Source of the DNA: a virus
DNA: 43,576 nt
IMG/VR virus record: IMGVR_UViG_3300028835_000233
Span: 1-43,576 of that record
Strand: one strand, 5' to 3'
Below the pieces are notes generated by a model. The model searched no databases and had not been told where the DNA came from. It worked only from the letters and a program-made list of their open reading frames with translations. This document shows positions 14,945 to 21,598 of the stretch, piece after piece. The translations under genes were made by a program, and so were the position numbers. Position 1 is the stretch's first letter, and the number at the start of each line of letters is the position of its first letter.

Positions 14945-15210
14945 GCCGGCGCATCAAAAGACGGTCCCGCTATCCGGGCTGGAAGGTATTCAATCCGGCC
15001 GGCGAGTATGTGGCGGCCTGCCATTATGCCGAGGATGCGGCTGCGCTAGTCGCATCCTATGGCAATGGCGCCACGATCCGGTGGAACCGCAAAACCGGCC
15101 CACTGGTCTGGACTGATGGCAGCGACGGATCGGCGGGCGACAGTTATGACTACTGCGCACTGGTCTGCAATAGGCGGCTGGACAAGGCCGCCGAGGAGGG
15201 CAAGCATTGA
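14941..15210 (+). CDS. Small hypothetical protein (GTG start)
   Basis: An 89-residue protein with a basic N-terminus (MSRRIKRRSRYPGWKVFNPA), then AAALVASYGNGATIRWNRKT. The GTG overlaps the previous stop. Mixed composition and two late cysteines; no known family. Confidence 0.55.
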   Translation: MSRRIKRRSRYPGWKVFNPAGEYVAACHYAEDAAALVASYGNGATIRWNRKTGPLVWTDGSDGSAGDSYDYCALVCNRRLDKAAEEGKH

Positions 15211-15404
15211 AACCTGACGCATCAAGATATGACCCGCGACCTGAGTACCTTGCCGAGCTGATCGGCTCGACAGGGCTCACTCAGGCCGTGCTGGCGGCGA
15301 GGATTGGAGTGGACGAGCGAACCATCCGGCGCTGGCTATCCGGCCAGCGCCAATTCAACTACCGGGATCAGTTTGCTATCGAGTGCCTAGTGCTATCGGT
15401 GTGA
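15207..15404 (+). CDS. XRE-type helix-turn-helix regulator (TTG start)
   Basis: A 65-residue protein; LTQAVLAARIGVDERTIRRW is a classic Cro/XRE helix-turn-helix. The TTG start overlaps the preceding TGA, so its output should be low and tied to upstream translation. It is the last gene of the rightward accessory operon and the only classic DNA-binding regulator in it. It is therefore a candidate to bind the palindrome in the 8779-8807 promoter; that link is inferred. Its 3' end overlaps a convergent gene by 37 bases. Confidence 0.7.
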   Translation: MKPDASRYDPRPEYLAELIGSTGLTQAVLAARIGVDERTIRRWLSGQRQFNYRDQFAIECLVLSV

Positions 15405-15649
15405 GCTGATCCCTGTGGGCCGGCTGTATCGACTTCCGTAGGCACCCGGATAATGCCGAGGCTGTCGCCCCGGAGCACAAGGCAGTCACCGGGATTCAGC
15501 CACGTATTCAAGCCACCCCATGCCTGTATCAGCAGCATGTCGCCATCTTGCGCGGCTCGGGCCTCGAATGCCTTGATAAAATCCCTGATCTCATCGAGGT
15601 TATCGACTTGCCACTGCACATTGGGCAGATCGGCCAGCTTCTTGGTCAT
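15368..15649 (-). CDS. Hypothetical protein, last gene of the leftward DNA-metabolism cluster
   Basis: A 93-residue protein, MTKKLADLPNVQWQVDNLDE onward, with a helical N-terminus and a beta-rich middle (GDCLVLRGDSLGIIRVP). The start overlaps the stop of the upstream gene. The 3' end runs 37 bases into the convergent XRE gene. No family is recognised. Confidence 0.6.
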   Translation of the reverse strand: MTKKLADLPNVQWQVDNLDEIRDFIKAFEARAAQDGDMLLIQAWGGLNTWLNPGDCLVLRGDSLGIIRVPTEVDTAGPQGSAHTDSTRHSIAN

Positions 15650-16005
15650 TAGTCCCTGCCGATCTCGCCCGCCATCAGAAACGGATCGGCCACGGCCACA
15701 CCGCCTGACTGGCGAATTCTCAGCGCTTTGAAATTGCCGGCAAAGTAATAAATGCCACCGGCTACCGTGACCAGCACCCGAGTTCCGGGCGCGGTTGACT
15801 GCTTATCCTCGAATGCAATCGGCACGGTGAATGTGGTGCCATCGAGGCTGGCCAGGGCATCCATCACACCGGCGCTGGACTGTATTGCGAATTCATTAAA
15901 CCGCTGCACATCATCCAGCTCGATGACGACAGAGGCAGCGCCAGTGCCGGGAATGCCGACGACATGGAGGGTGGTGCCGCGATGATTCGGTGCGCCTACT
16001 AACAT
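15649..16005 (-). CDS. Beta-rich protein, paralogue 1 of a tandem pair
   Basis: A 118-residue protein that aligns along its whole length with the next gene upstream. Shared features are a RGTTL N-terminal segment, LDDV-RFNEF, AG-ASLDG-TF, STPGTR-type motifs, and IYY-GN-A near the C-terminus. Its composition suggests a beta sandwich, as in discoidin-like or virion decoration domains. It sits inside a DNA-metabolism cluster, an unusual place for a structural protein. Function is unknown. Confidence 0.65.
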   Translation of the reverse strand: MLVGAPNHRGTTLHVVGIPGTGAASVVIELDDVQRFNEFAIQSSAGVMDALASLDGTTFTVPIAFEDKQSTAPGTRVLVTVAGGIYYFAGNFKALRIRQSGGVAVADPFLMAGEIGRD

Positions 16006-16007
16006 GA

Positions 16008-16358
16008 TTATCTCCCTATCTTGCCGCAGATCAGTCTGGCACCGGAAGGCCCGCCGAGGACGCCGCGCAATTCCATAGCCCTGTAATTGCCGAAAACGTA
16101 ATAGATCAGGCCAGTCGAGGCCGTGACAAATCGAGTCCCCGGCGTGGTTGAGTGCTTATTTTCGAGCGCAATCTGCGCGAACGTGACGCCGTCGAGACTG
16201 GCGAATACCTCGAATATGCCGGCGGCGCACCACATCGTAAACTCATTGAAGCGCTCGACATCATCGAGAAAAATCGACGGATTGCCGCCGCCAGGGGCAT
16301 CTACGCCGATGACTTCCAGAGTAGTGCCACGATCATTGGGAGTGCCTACGATTGCCAT
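16008..16358 (-). CDS. Beta-rich protein, paralogue 2 of a tandem pair
   Basis: A 116-residue protein, MAIVGTPNDRGTTLEVIGVD onward, clearly homologous to its downstream neighbour but well diverged, so the duplication is old and both copies are maintained. The spacing between them is two bases. No signal peptide or catalytic motif. It may form a heteromer with its partner. Confidence 0.65.
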   Translation of the reverse strand: MAIVGTPNDRGTTLEVIGVDAPGGGNPSIFLDDVERFNEFTMWCAAGIFEVFASLDGVTFAQIALENKHSTTPGTRFVTASTGLIYYVFGNYRAMELRGVLGGPSGARLICGKIGR

Positions 16359-16362
16359 AATG

Positions 16363-16509
16363 TCATCCTCGGTCTGGGTGCCAATGTGAGCCGATCAGGC
16401 GCTCGGGAGCGTCCCGATCAGTCAGGATGCGATGTACCTCGCCGCAGATCATCCAATACTTTGGCCAGACCGGATTCAGTTTTACGGATCGGCTGGTCGT
16501 GATGGTCAT
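16363..16509 (-). CDS. Small 48-residue protein
   Basis: A short gene, MTITTSRSVKLNPVWPKYWM onward, ending SHWHPDRG. Its ATG overlaps the stop of the Ref-like nuclease (ATGA) and its stop is four bases before the next ATG, filling an otherwise empty gap. Rich in Trp, His and Arg. Function unknown. Confidence 0.5.
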   Translation of the reverse strand: MTITTSRSVKLNPVWPKYWMICGEVHRILTDRDAPERLIGSHWHPDRG

Positions 16510-16940
16510 TGAGCGGTCGCATGGTTCAGTTCTATCCATTCGTTGCGTGTGTCGATTGCTACCTTGCCGGGCAGATTGTACTCAGGCCACGGATCGGCGG
16601 CAAATCGCCTGAGCACAAAATTCTGGACCGGCAGCAGGATCTTGCGCTCATCGCCAAAGAATTCCTCGAATGGTATGCGCCCGAGGGCCAGTGAGGGCCC
16701 GAATTCTCCGATCATGAATTGCCGCTCCTTACCCTTGTGGCAGTAGCCGAAATGATGCCAGCCGCACATTCCCAGGGTAGCGTGGTGCCCGATGCGCCGG
16801 CCGCGCTCGGTAATGTGCTCGATGCTGGCGTGGACATCCATCCAGCCCATGAGCAGGCAGCACAGGCAGCCGCAGTGCTTCTTGATTATCCCCATCCGGC
16901 GCTTGTCCTTGGGCCGGATCGGCTCGGTCTGGCCTACCAC
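16506..16940 (-). CDS. Ref-family HNH-type nuclease
   Basis: A 144-residue protein with GCLCCLLMGWMDVHASIEHI, then a GRRIGHHATLGMCGWHHFG segment and GPSLALGRIPFEEFFGDE. The spaced Cys, His-His and Glu pattern resembles the Ref recombination-enhancement nuclease family of phage P1, which cuts DNA in cooperation with RecA. Nuclease activity at recombination intermediates is inferred from the family. A start at the later Met (MGIIKKH) is also possible. Confidence 0.65.
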   Translation of the reverse strand: MVGQTEPIRPKDKRRMGIIKKHCGCLCCLLMGWMDVHASIEHITERGRRIGHHATLGMCGWHHFGYCHKGKERQFMIGEFGPSLALGRIPFEEFFGDERKILLPVQNFVLRRFAADPWPEYNLPGKVAIDTRNEWIELNHATAQ

Positions 16941-17152
16941 CGGGACAGCAGCGCAGTGCGCTCCATTGTAGTCAGCGGCGGTGACTGCACCGGCCGGCTC
17001 ATGCCGGCGGTCATATTCTTGATTTTGGCGATAGGCACCCCGGTTGCCTGTGATATCTGATGATAGGTCCGGGCAGTGCCGGTGAATAGCTCGATGACCA
17101 GCTCACGCTGGTCGGCATCTATCAGTTCATTGCAGGTAGTTCTGCGGCTCAT
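16934..17152 (-). CDS. Small helix-turn-helix-like protein
   Basis: A 72-residue protein; ELVIELFTGTARTYHQISQA then TGVPIAKIKNMTAG looks like a helix-turn-helix of the type used by small phage regulators. It overlaps the Ref-like gene start. The target is unknown. Confidence 0.55.
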   Translation of the reverse strand: MSRRTTCNELIDADQRELVIELFTGTARTYHQISQATGVPIAKIKNMTAGMSRPVQSPPLTTMERTALLSRW

Positions 17153-17153
17153 C

Positions 17154-17513
17154 TCAATACTCCGTTACAGGCTGGCCCATTGCATCCATGAGCGCCCGTT
17201 TTATTTTGTAAACCTCAGTCCGAAACCCGGACTGCATTTTGACATCCTCGATCACCTTGGCGCCGAGGTTCTTATCCCAGTACGCGAAGTCAGCCACGTA
17301 GGTCAGGGTGCGGCCCTTGTGGTAGCGCTTGGATTTAATCAGGATCGGCACCCCGGCAATCACAATCGGAAATCTGGGATGTACCTCGAGATCGCGGATC
17401 TCGCCGGCTCGCTCGAGCAGCTTGAGATCGTAGTAGCGGGTCAGCTCGCGCTTTGAATCCAGCACGGTCCCATCCGGGTGCTGATGCTTCTTGATGTTGG
17501 CGTATCTTTTCAT
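17154..17513 (-). CDS. DUF1064-type phage nuclease
   Basis: A 119-residue protein from MKRYANIKKHQHPDGTVLDS, chosen over a longer frame that would overlap the upstream gene. The order DSKRELTRYYDLKLLERAGE, then LEVHPRFPI, then YVADFAYWD and VIEDVK, then YKIKRALM matches the DUF1064 (PF06356) family. That family has a PD-(D/E)XK-like core (E in SKRE, D in ADF, E-x-K in EDVK) and is annotated as a phage endonuclease of recombination. Probably acts on branched DNA. Confidence 0.78.
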   Translation of the reverse strand: MKRYANIKKHQHPDGTVLDSKRELTRYYDLKLLERAGEIRDLEVHPRFPIVIAGVPILIKSKRYHKGRTLTYVADFAYWDKNLGAKVIEDVKMQSGFRTEVYKIKRALMDAMGQPVTEY

Positions 17514-17550
17514 GATAGACTGCCCTGGTCCCGGTCGCGTGACCGTCTTT

Positions 17551-17754
17551 TCATGGGTTTGCCGATTTGTGATCCACGGCTGCCGACCGGGCAATTTCCC
17601 GCTTCAACATACCCCTCACAATCGACAGTGCTTGCTGGTATTCCGGCATGGACTTTATCTCGTCGGCCGACTCACCGGTATAGAACGAATCCCGAAACCA
17701 CGGATTCAGATTGCCACCATATTTGATGATGACCACGGTCAGCAGAATGGCCAT
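17551..17754 (-). CDS. Hypothetical protein after the helicase
   Basis: A 67-residue protein from MAILLTVVIIKYGGNLNPWF, ending AVDHKSANP. The start at 17754 avoids overlap with the helicase; a longer form from 17805 (MPSGSKNKSRLAF) is possible. It has a hydrophobic N-terminal stretch and a soluble helical C-terminal part. Function not recognised. Confidence 0.5.
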   Translation of the reverse strand: MAILLTVVIIKYGGNLNPWFRDSFYTGESADEIKSMPEYQQALSIVRGMLKREIARSAAVDHKSANP

Positions 17755-17758
17755 GCGC

Positions 17759-19351
17759 TCAGCCAGAAATGCCAGCCTGCTTTTGTTTTTGCTTCCACTT
17801 GGCATAGGCGATGTTCCTCGATGTGATCCAGTTTGTTACGCGCTTATTTGGCGGGATCGCCGCCAGATTTCCCCAGTGCTGCGGCGGGTAGCAGCCTGCT
17901 TTTTTATTGAATTGTGAGCGGGCCCACCCATCCGAGTATTTTTTCTCGCGCTGCTTGTGCAGGAGCATCTGGAAAAAGACCTCATGCGATGGCCAGCCCT
18001 CGGGCAGCCGCTTGACCATGTTGCGCCCTATCGGCACCAGATCGTCCTCAGTGGCCGCGACATCGCGCTTGGAGTAAGGCACTTTCCAGCCGCATTTCGG
18101 GCATACGCGGCGCTGTGAGAACAGGTGGCCGCAATCCTCGCAGGTATGCACGGTCGGATCCGGCTCGCCTGACTCCTCGCGCTTTGACCAATTCTCGCAG
18201 GCCTTCTTGCCCTCATCGAGGCGCCAGCGGAACAGATCGTCAGCCATCCCCAGGTCGCGCACATTGCCGGCATGATCGAGCACCATGCAGATTTTGAATC
18301 TGGGATCCTTTGGATCCTTGATGACCTCGCCATCCTCATCGACCGCCGGCCTCATGCCGCGGCCAATCATCTGCAGGTGCAGCACAATGGACTTGGTCGG
18401 CCGGCATATCTGGATGCAGTTGACCGAGGGCGCATCGTAGCCGTAGCTGGCGATGCCCACGTTGACGAGAACCTGCACCGCCTGAGACTTGAATAGGTAA
18501 TTGACCTCGTCGCGCTCCTCCTGATCGAGCCGGGTGTGAAGTGCCGCAGCCGATACCCCTACAGCTTTGAAGCGGTGGGCGAGCATCTCCGCGTGAGCGA
18601 TATCGACTGCGAACACAATGGTATGGCGATCACTGGCCAGCCTGAGCCAGTTATCGACGGCGTCACCGACGAGCACGACACAGGCATCCGATAGTTTCTT
18701 GACCTCGTAATCACCGCGCCTGATCTTGATGCCGGCCATGTCCGGTGTCTTGCCACCCCAGTATTCGACCGGCGCCAGCCAGCCCTCGGCCATGAGCTGC
18801 CTGACGGTGGTGACATGCTTGATAGTGGTGTAAAAACGCCCAAGGCCCTTGCCAGTCATCCGTGCGGGAGTGGCAGTGTAGCTGTCGAGAATGGCCTTGG
18901 GCGCGTAGTGCTCGAGGATCCCCAGAATCTTGGGCGCCATCGACAAGTGAGCCTCATCGACCAGCACCCGCTTGACACTGGGAAACCAGAAATGTGATCG
19001 CTTCACTCGCGAGATCAGCGTCGGCCAGGACACCACATGGATCGGCCGATTCTGCCGCCATGATTCGCCCTCACGCTTGGCGCGCAGCACCGCCACGTTA
19101 TCGACGCCGCATACCTCGCCGGTGATGCCTTGTGTCTGAGTAAAGATTTCGTTTCGAGGCGTGAGGATCGCCGTCGAATCTCCGCGCTGCATCTCGCGGG
19201 CTGCCACCATCGCCTGAATCACGGTTTTACCGGATCCGGTCGGCGCGCAGTGGATCGGCCGCATTTCGCGGCCATGATTCATTGCATGGTTTACGTCATC
19301 GAGCTGATACGGTCGGTCCTCAATCACCGGTTCGATGCGCCAGCACGGCAT
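17759..19351 (-). CDS. DEAD/DEAH-box superfamily 2 helicase with zinc ribbon
   Basis: About 530 residues. Walker A PTGSGKT is near residue 40, the DEAH box lies in VLVDEAHLSM, motif III is TATPAR, and motif VI is QMIGRGMR. The C-terminal part has a zinc ribbon (CEDCGHLFSQRRVCPKCGW). It resembles phage type III restriction-like/SNF2-related helicases used for replication or recombination; no nuclease domain is seen. A GTG two codons upstream (19357) could also start it. The overlap with the ParB-like gene suggests coupled expression. It is the only helicase in the window. Confidence 0.88.
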   Translation of the reverse strand: MPCWRIEPVIEDRPYQLDDVNHAMNHGREMRPIHCAPTGSGKTVIQAMVAAREMQRGDSTAILTPRNEIFTQTQGITGEVCGVDNVAVLRAKREGESWRQNRPIHVVSWPTLISRVKRSHFWFPSVKRVLVDEAHLSMAPKILGILEHYAPKAILDSYTATPARMTGKGLGRFYTTIKHVTTVRQLMAEGWLAPVEYWGGKTPDMAGIKIRRGDYEVKKLSDACVVLVGDAVDNWLRLASDRHTIVFAVDIAHAEMLAHRFKAVGVSAAALHTRLDQEERDEVNYLFKSQAVQVLVNVGIASYGYDAPSVNCIQICRPTKSIVLHLQMIGRGMRPAVDEDGEVIKDPKDPRFKICMVLDHAGNVRDLGMADDLFRWRLDEGKKACENWSKREESGEPDPTVHTCEDCGHLFSQRRVCPKCGWKVPYSKRDVAATEDDLVPIGRNMVKRLPEGWPSHEVFFQMLLHKQREKKYSDGWARSQFNKKAGCYPPQHWGNLAAIPPNKRVTNWITSRNIAYAKWKQKQKQAGISG

Positions 19352-20015
19352 GGGCACACCATGTCGAGATGTATTCCAGATCGGCTACATCATCAGGCGT
19401 GAGCTCGAGATGGATAGTTTCCTCGCCACCATAGGGCAAGGCCTTGACCAGTGATGCGGCCTGCCTGAGCTCGCCGCGCTCGACCTCCTCCTGTGTCGGC
19501 TCGGGCTTGGTCGCCCGGACATTCTCGGGCTTATTCTCCTCGGACTCGCCGGGCTCGCCGTCAACATCCTTGGCAGCGTCCAGGGTATCTCGCCGGCTGA
19601 TCCGATTGACCGCCTCGCGGGTGATGCCGACGATATCAGCGATCTCCTGCTGAGTGCGCTGCGCCAGCTCAGGATCGGCCAGCGCCATCTTGACCGACTT
19701 GACCTTATCGGCATTGGTCATGCGCAGCCCGTGGGCGCGGTTCGCCTGCAGGGCAAACTCGAGCGCATCGTGCATGTCGCCTACGCGCAGATCGACCTCG
19801 ATCTCCTTGAGATCAGCGTGGATGTGGGCATACAGCCTGTGATGTCCGTCAGCCAGAATGTAGCGCTGCGAACCATCCTCCGCGAACACGACGACAGGTG
19901 GCATCTCGGCGCCGGTTTCGATCTCCTCGCGATACTGGTCAATGGTTTCCTTGTTCAGTCGTGCCCGGACCTGCGTGGCCTCGGTCGCCTCAATGTTGTC
20001 GCAAAACATTTTCAT
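19320..20015 (-). CDS. ParB/Srx-type protein with helix-turn-helix
   Basis: A 231-residue protein. The N-terminal ParB-like fold (about residues 10-95) contains ILADGHHRLYA, where related proteins bind nucleotide or have nuclease activity. A helix-turn-helix follows (QEIADIVGITREAVNRISRR), then a charged disordered tail. The family includes plasmid partition proteins and phage regulators. There is no ParA here, so regulation or DNA organisation is more likely than partition. The start overlaps the previous stop. Confidence 0.78.
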   Translation of the reverse strand: MKMFCDNIEATEATQVRARLNKETIDQYREEIETGAEMPPVVVFAEDGSQRYILADGHHRLYAHIHADLKEIEVDLRVGDMHDALEFALQANRAHGLRMTNADKVKSVKMALADPELAQRTQQEIADIVGITREAVNRISRRDTLDAAKDVDGEPGESEENKPENVRATKPEPTQEEVERGELRQAASLVKALPYGGEETIHLELTPDDVADLEYISTWCAHAVLAHRTGD

Positions 20016-20287
20016 TTCGGCTTCCCCTTGCCGGCCTTCTCCTCCGGGAGGAGCTCCTGCTGCTGATTGAAAAATTTCTCGAGCTCGCGCTCCTTGTGGT
20101 CGGTGATCTTAGTGACCAGCGCATGCTTGAGCGTATTGTTGCGGCCACCGGCTGCCATTTTCAGCAGCTCATTCGGCCGGATGCCGTCAATACCCTTGAG
20201 CTGCTCGGTGGCTGTGATCCAGCACTCGTTTACCATCTGATCCAGCGCGGCCTCGGCCTTATAGCGCAATTTTGTTCTTAGACTCAT
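20012..20287 (-). CDS. Hypothetical basic helical protein
   Basis: A 91-residue protein, MSLRTKLRYKAEAALDQMVN onward, helical throughout and ending in a basic tail (EEKAGKGKPK). It sits directly upstream of the ParB-like gene and overlaps it by ATGA. A helix around LLKMAAGGRNNTLKHALVTK could contact DNA. No family is recognised. Confidence 0.6.
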   Translation of the reverse strand: MSLRTKLRYKAEAALDQMVNECWITATEQLKGIDGIRPNELLKMAAGGRNNTLKHALVTKITDHKERELEKFFNQQQELLPEEKAGKGKPK

Positions 20288-20296
20288 CTCAGTTCC

Positions 20297-20614
20297 TCAT
20301 CGAATGTAATAGACCGGTGTGCGGCGGGCATGGCTTTTGACAGTCTGCATCGCCCGGTGCTTGCCAGTCGGTGTGATTAAATCGTGCGTGATGGCGGCCT
20401 TGATTAGGGCGCCCCAAGCATTGTGATGGTGCGGATTGCCGACACGGTCGGCCACTCGCAGCCGGATATCCTCGCCAGTCAGCTCAAAGCCGCTCCTGAG
20501 CTCGCCAACGGCCACCAGTGCATTGTCCATCCATGTGCCAGTATTGCCGGCCACCCTGTTGAGCGCGTCATCTCGCGCCTGCTTGGCTCCGAATAAATCT
20601 TGTTGTTCACTCAT
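20297..20614 (-). CDS. Hypothetical protein, winged-helix-like end
   Basis: A 105-residue protein, MSEQQDLFGAKQARDDALNR onward. The C-terminal half (WGALIKAAITHDLITPTGKH, then SHARRTPVYYIR) has the pattern of phage proteins that end in a small winged-helix-like domain. GGGAGTG gives a usable ribosome site. Probably DNA-related; the exact role is unknown. Confidence 0.6.
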   Translation of the reverse strand: MSEQQDLFGAKQARDDALNRVAGNTGTWMDNALVAVGELRSGFELTGEDIRLRVADRVGNPHHHNAWGALIKAAITHDLITPTGKHRAMQTVKSHARRTPVYYIR

Positions 20615-20633
20615 TTTACGCGCACTCCCGGCC

Positions 20634-20671
20634 CTTCCCGCATCGGAGCGGTAGGCTCCCCTTCTCGCATC
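20634..20671 (-). repeat. Repeated motif and hairpin in the leader of the leftward genes
   Basis: On the minus strand GATGCGAGAAGG and GATGCGGGAAGG occur 26 bases apart, flanking a small hairpin (GGAGC/GCTCC). The repeat is just upstream of the 20614 start. It may be an RNA structure that affects translation of the next gene. The rest of 20615-20783 holds nothing else I can support. Confidence 0.35.
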
Positions 20672-20783
20672 TATGCCGTATCGGGACCGGAATCAGACGG
20701 TCGGCCGTTGGACCTAACCCGGATTTTTCTCGGTCTGAGTTTCGGTAAGACCTCTCAAAAACACCGCTGATTGCGGCAGGGTC

Positions 20784-20885
20784 TTGGCAGAAGCACAACA
20801 TCTTGTGATAAGGTGCGCGCATCTGGAGAGACTGGGTAGCCGAACCAGATATTGAAGCCCCGGACTTGCAAGGGTCCGGGGTTTC
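20784..20885 (+). ncRNA. Candidate small RNA with its own promoter (transcript about 20819-20885)
   Basis: On the plus strand TTGGCA (20784-20789), a 17-base spacer and GATAAG (20807-20812) with an extended TG form a promoter. The transcript would begin near 20819 with a stem (ATCTGG 20821-20826 and CCAGAT 20845-20850, loop containing GGGTAGCCGAA). It would then reach a GC-rich hairpin (CCCCGGAC 20858-20865, GTCCGGGG 20874-20881) followed by only three T. There is no ORF on this strand. The size and layout recall phage C4-type antisense RNA, but I cannot confirm that. Confidence 0.45.
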
Positions 20886-20901
20886 CGCGTTTGAGAGTAA
20901 G

Positions 20902-21099
20902 CTAATCCCCTTCACCGATCAACGCCTTTCGCTCATCGCACCACTGGCACTGCTCGGCTTCCCATTCACCCTCGGCAACCTGCACGGCAGTAGCTCCTGA
21001 GCCGTCACAATTCGGGCATTTGGCGAAGGCCAGCAGCTCCCTGCCCTTGATGATCTCCCGGCGCATTTCGCCGGCACTCATGTATTCCACAGATTTCAT
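20902..21099 (-). CDS. Small zinc-binding protein (DnaJ-like CxxCxGxG motif)
   Basis: A 65-residue protein, MKSVEYMSAGEMRREIIKGR onward, then CPNCDGSG and CQWC, giving one four-cysteine zinc site like a single DnaJ repeat. The strong GGGAGGAG ribosome site and ATGA overlap fix the start at 21099. Function unknown. Confidence 0.6.
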   Translation of the reverse strand: MKSVEYMSAGEMRREIIKGRELLAFAKCPNCDGSGATAVQVAEGEWEAEQCQWCDERKALIGEGD

Positions 21100-21347
21100 A
21101 GGTTTTTCTCCTCCCACTGGCACTTTTCGCAGTGGCCGCAATTATTCCCGAGCGCCTTGCTACCGCGGCACCACGGTTTTTTGAATGTCTCGAATGGCGG
21201 CCTGAGCCGCGCCTTGTCCGGGTTATAAAACGAGTGCTTGGCGGCCTCGGTACATCGCAGCTCCTCGCGCTCAGTCATGTCGAGATCATGTACCTTGAGG
21301 CAGGACACCCACGCCTCATGCCAGATGCCGAAAAACGGGACGCTCAT
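21096..21347 (-). CDS. Small Cys-rich protein
   Basis: An 83-residue protein with FFGIWHEAWVSCLKVHD at the N-terminus and NCGHCEKCQWEEKNL at the end. Seven codons from its end it carries a Cys cluster that could bind zinc. Coupled by overlap to both neighbours. No family recognised. Confidence 0.6.
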   Translation of the reverse strand: MSVPFFGIWHEAWVSCLKVHDLDMTEREELRCTEAAKHSFYNPDKARLRPPFETFKKPWCRGSKALGNNCGHCEKCQWEEKNL

Positions 21348-21496
21348 AACGGGATCCCCTTTTTCGTGGCCTGAGCCCGGATGTGATTGGTCAGCCAGGA
21401 CGAGGCACTCACGCCATCGCGCTGAGCCAGCTTATACAGGGCCGCCAGCTCCCCCGGAGATAGTCGCATCTGAAACTTCTTGGATTTCGTTTTCAT
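21344..21496 (-). CDS. Ribbon-helix-helix-type regulator
   Basis: A 50-residue protein from MKTKSKKFQMRLSPGELAAL, continuing KLAQRDGVSASSWLTNHIR. The KFQMRLS strand followed by two helices fits the Arc/MetJ-type ribbon-helix-helix fold. The first gene of the leftward cluster, it begins only about 14 bases from a perfect palindrome inside two divergent promoters. Autoregulation and control of the rightward recombination operon is the natural inference. A TTG start at 21532 would run through the palindrome and is less likely. Confidence 0.68.
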   Translation of the reverse strand: MKTKSKKFQMRLSPGELAALYKLAQRDGVSASSWLTNHIRAQATKKGIPL

Positions 21497-21500
21497 GCCC

Positions 21501-21529
21501 TTGACTGTACTGACAAATGTCAGGACAAT
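21501..21529 (+). promoter_or_regulatory. Divergent promoters sharing a perfect palindromic operator
   Basis: Rightward: TTGACT (21501-21506), 17-base spacer, GACAAT (21524-21529). The spacer contains the 14-bp perfect palindrome CTGACAAATGTCAG (21510-21523). On the minus strand, TTGATT, a 17-base spacer and TACAGT overlap the same stretch and would start the RHH gene almost without a leader. A repressor on the palindrome would block both directions. Confidence 0.68.
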
Positions 21530-21598
21530 CAACCTTATGTACGCGAGGGAAAAAGTTAATGCCCGATTCAGAAAATCAAACCTACGAGGAAGCGCACC

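Noticed and set aside
20819-20885. tRNA-like gene
   Set aside because: There is a stem and a GC-rich hairpin, but no anticodon arm, T-loop sequence or acceptor pairing. No tRNA was found elsewhere either.
20616-20915. A 99-residue minus-strand frame in the gap before the 20614 gene
   Set aside because: Its composition is unlike a protein, it overlaps the zinc-protein stop and covers the promoter and hairpins of the candidate small RNA. I treat it as non-coding.
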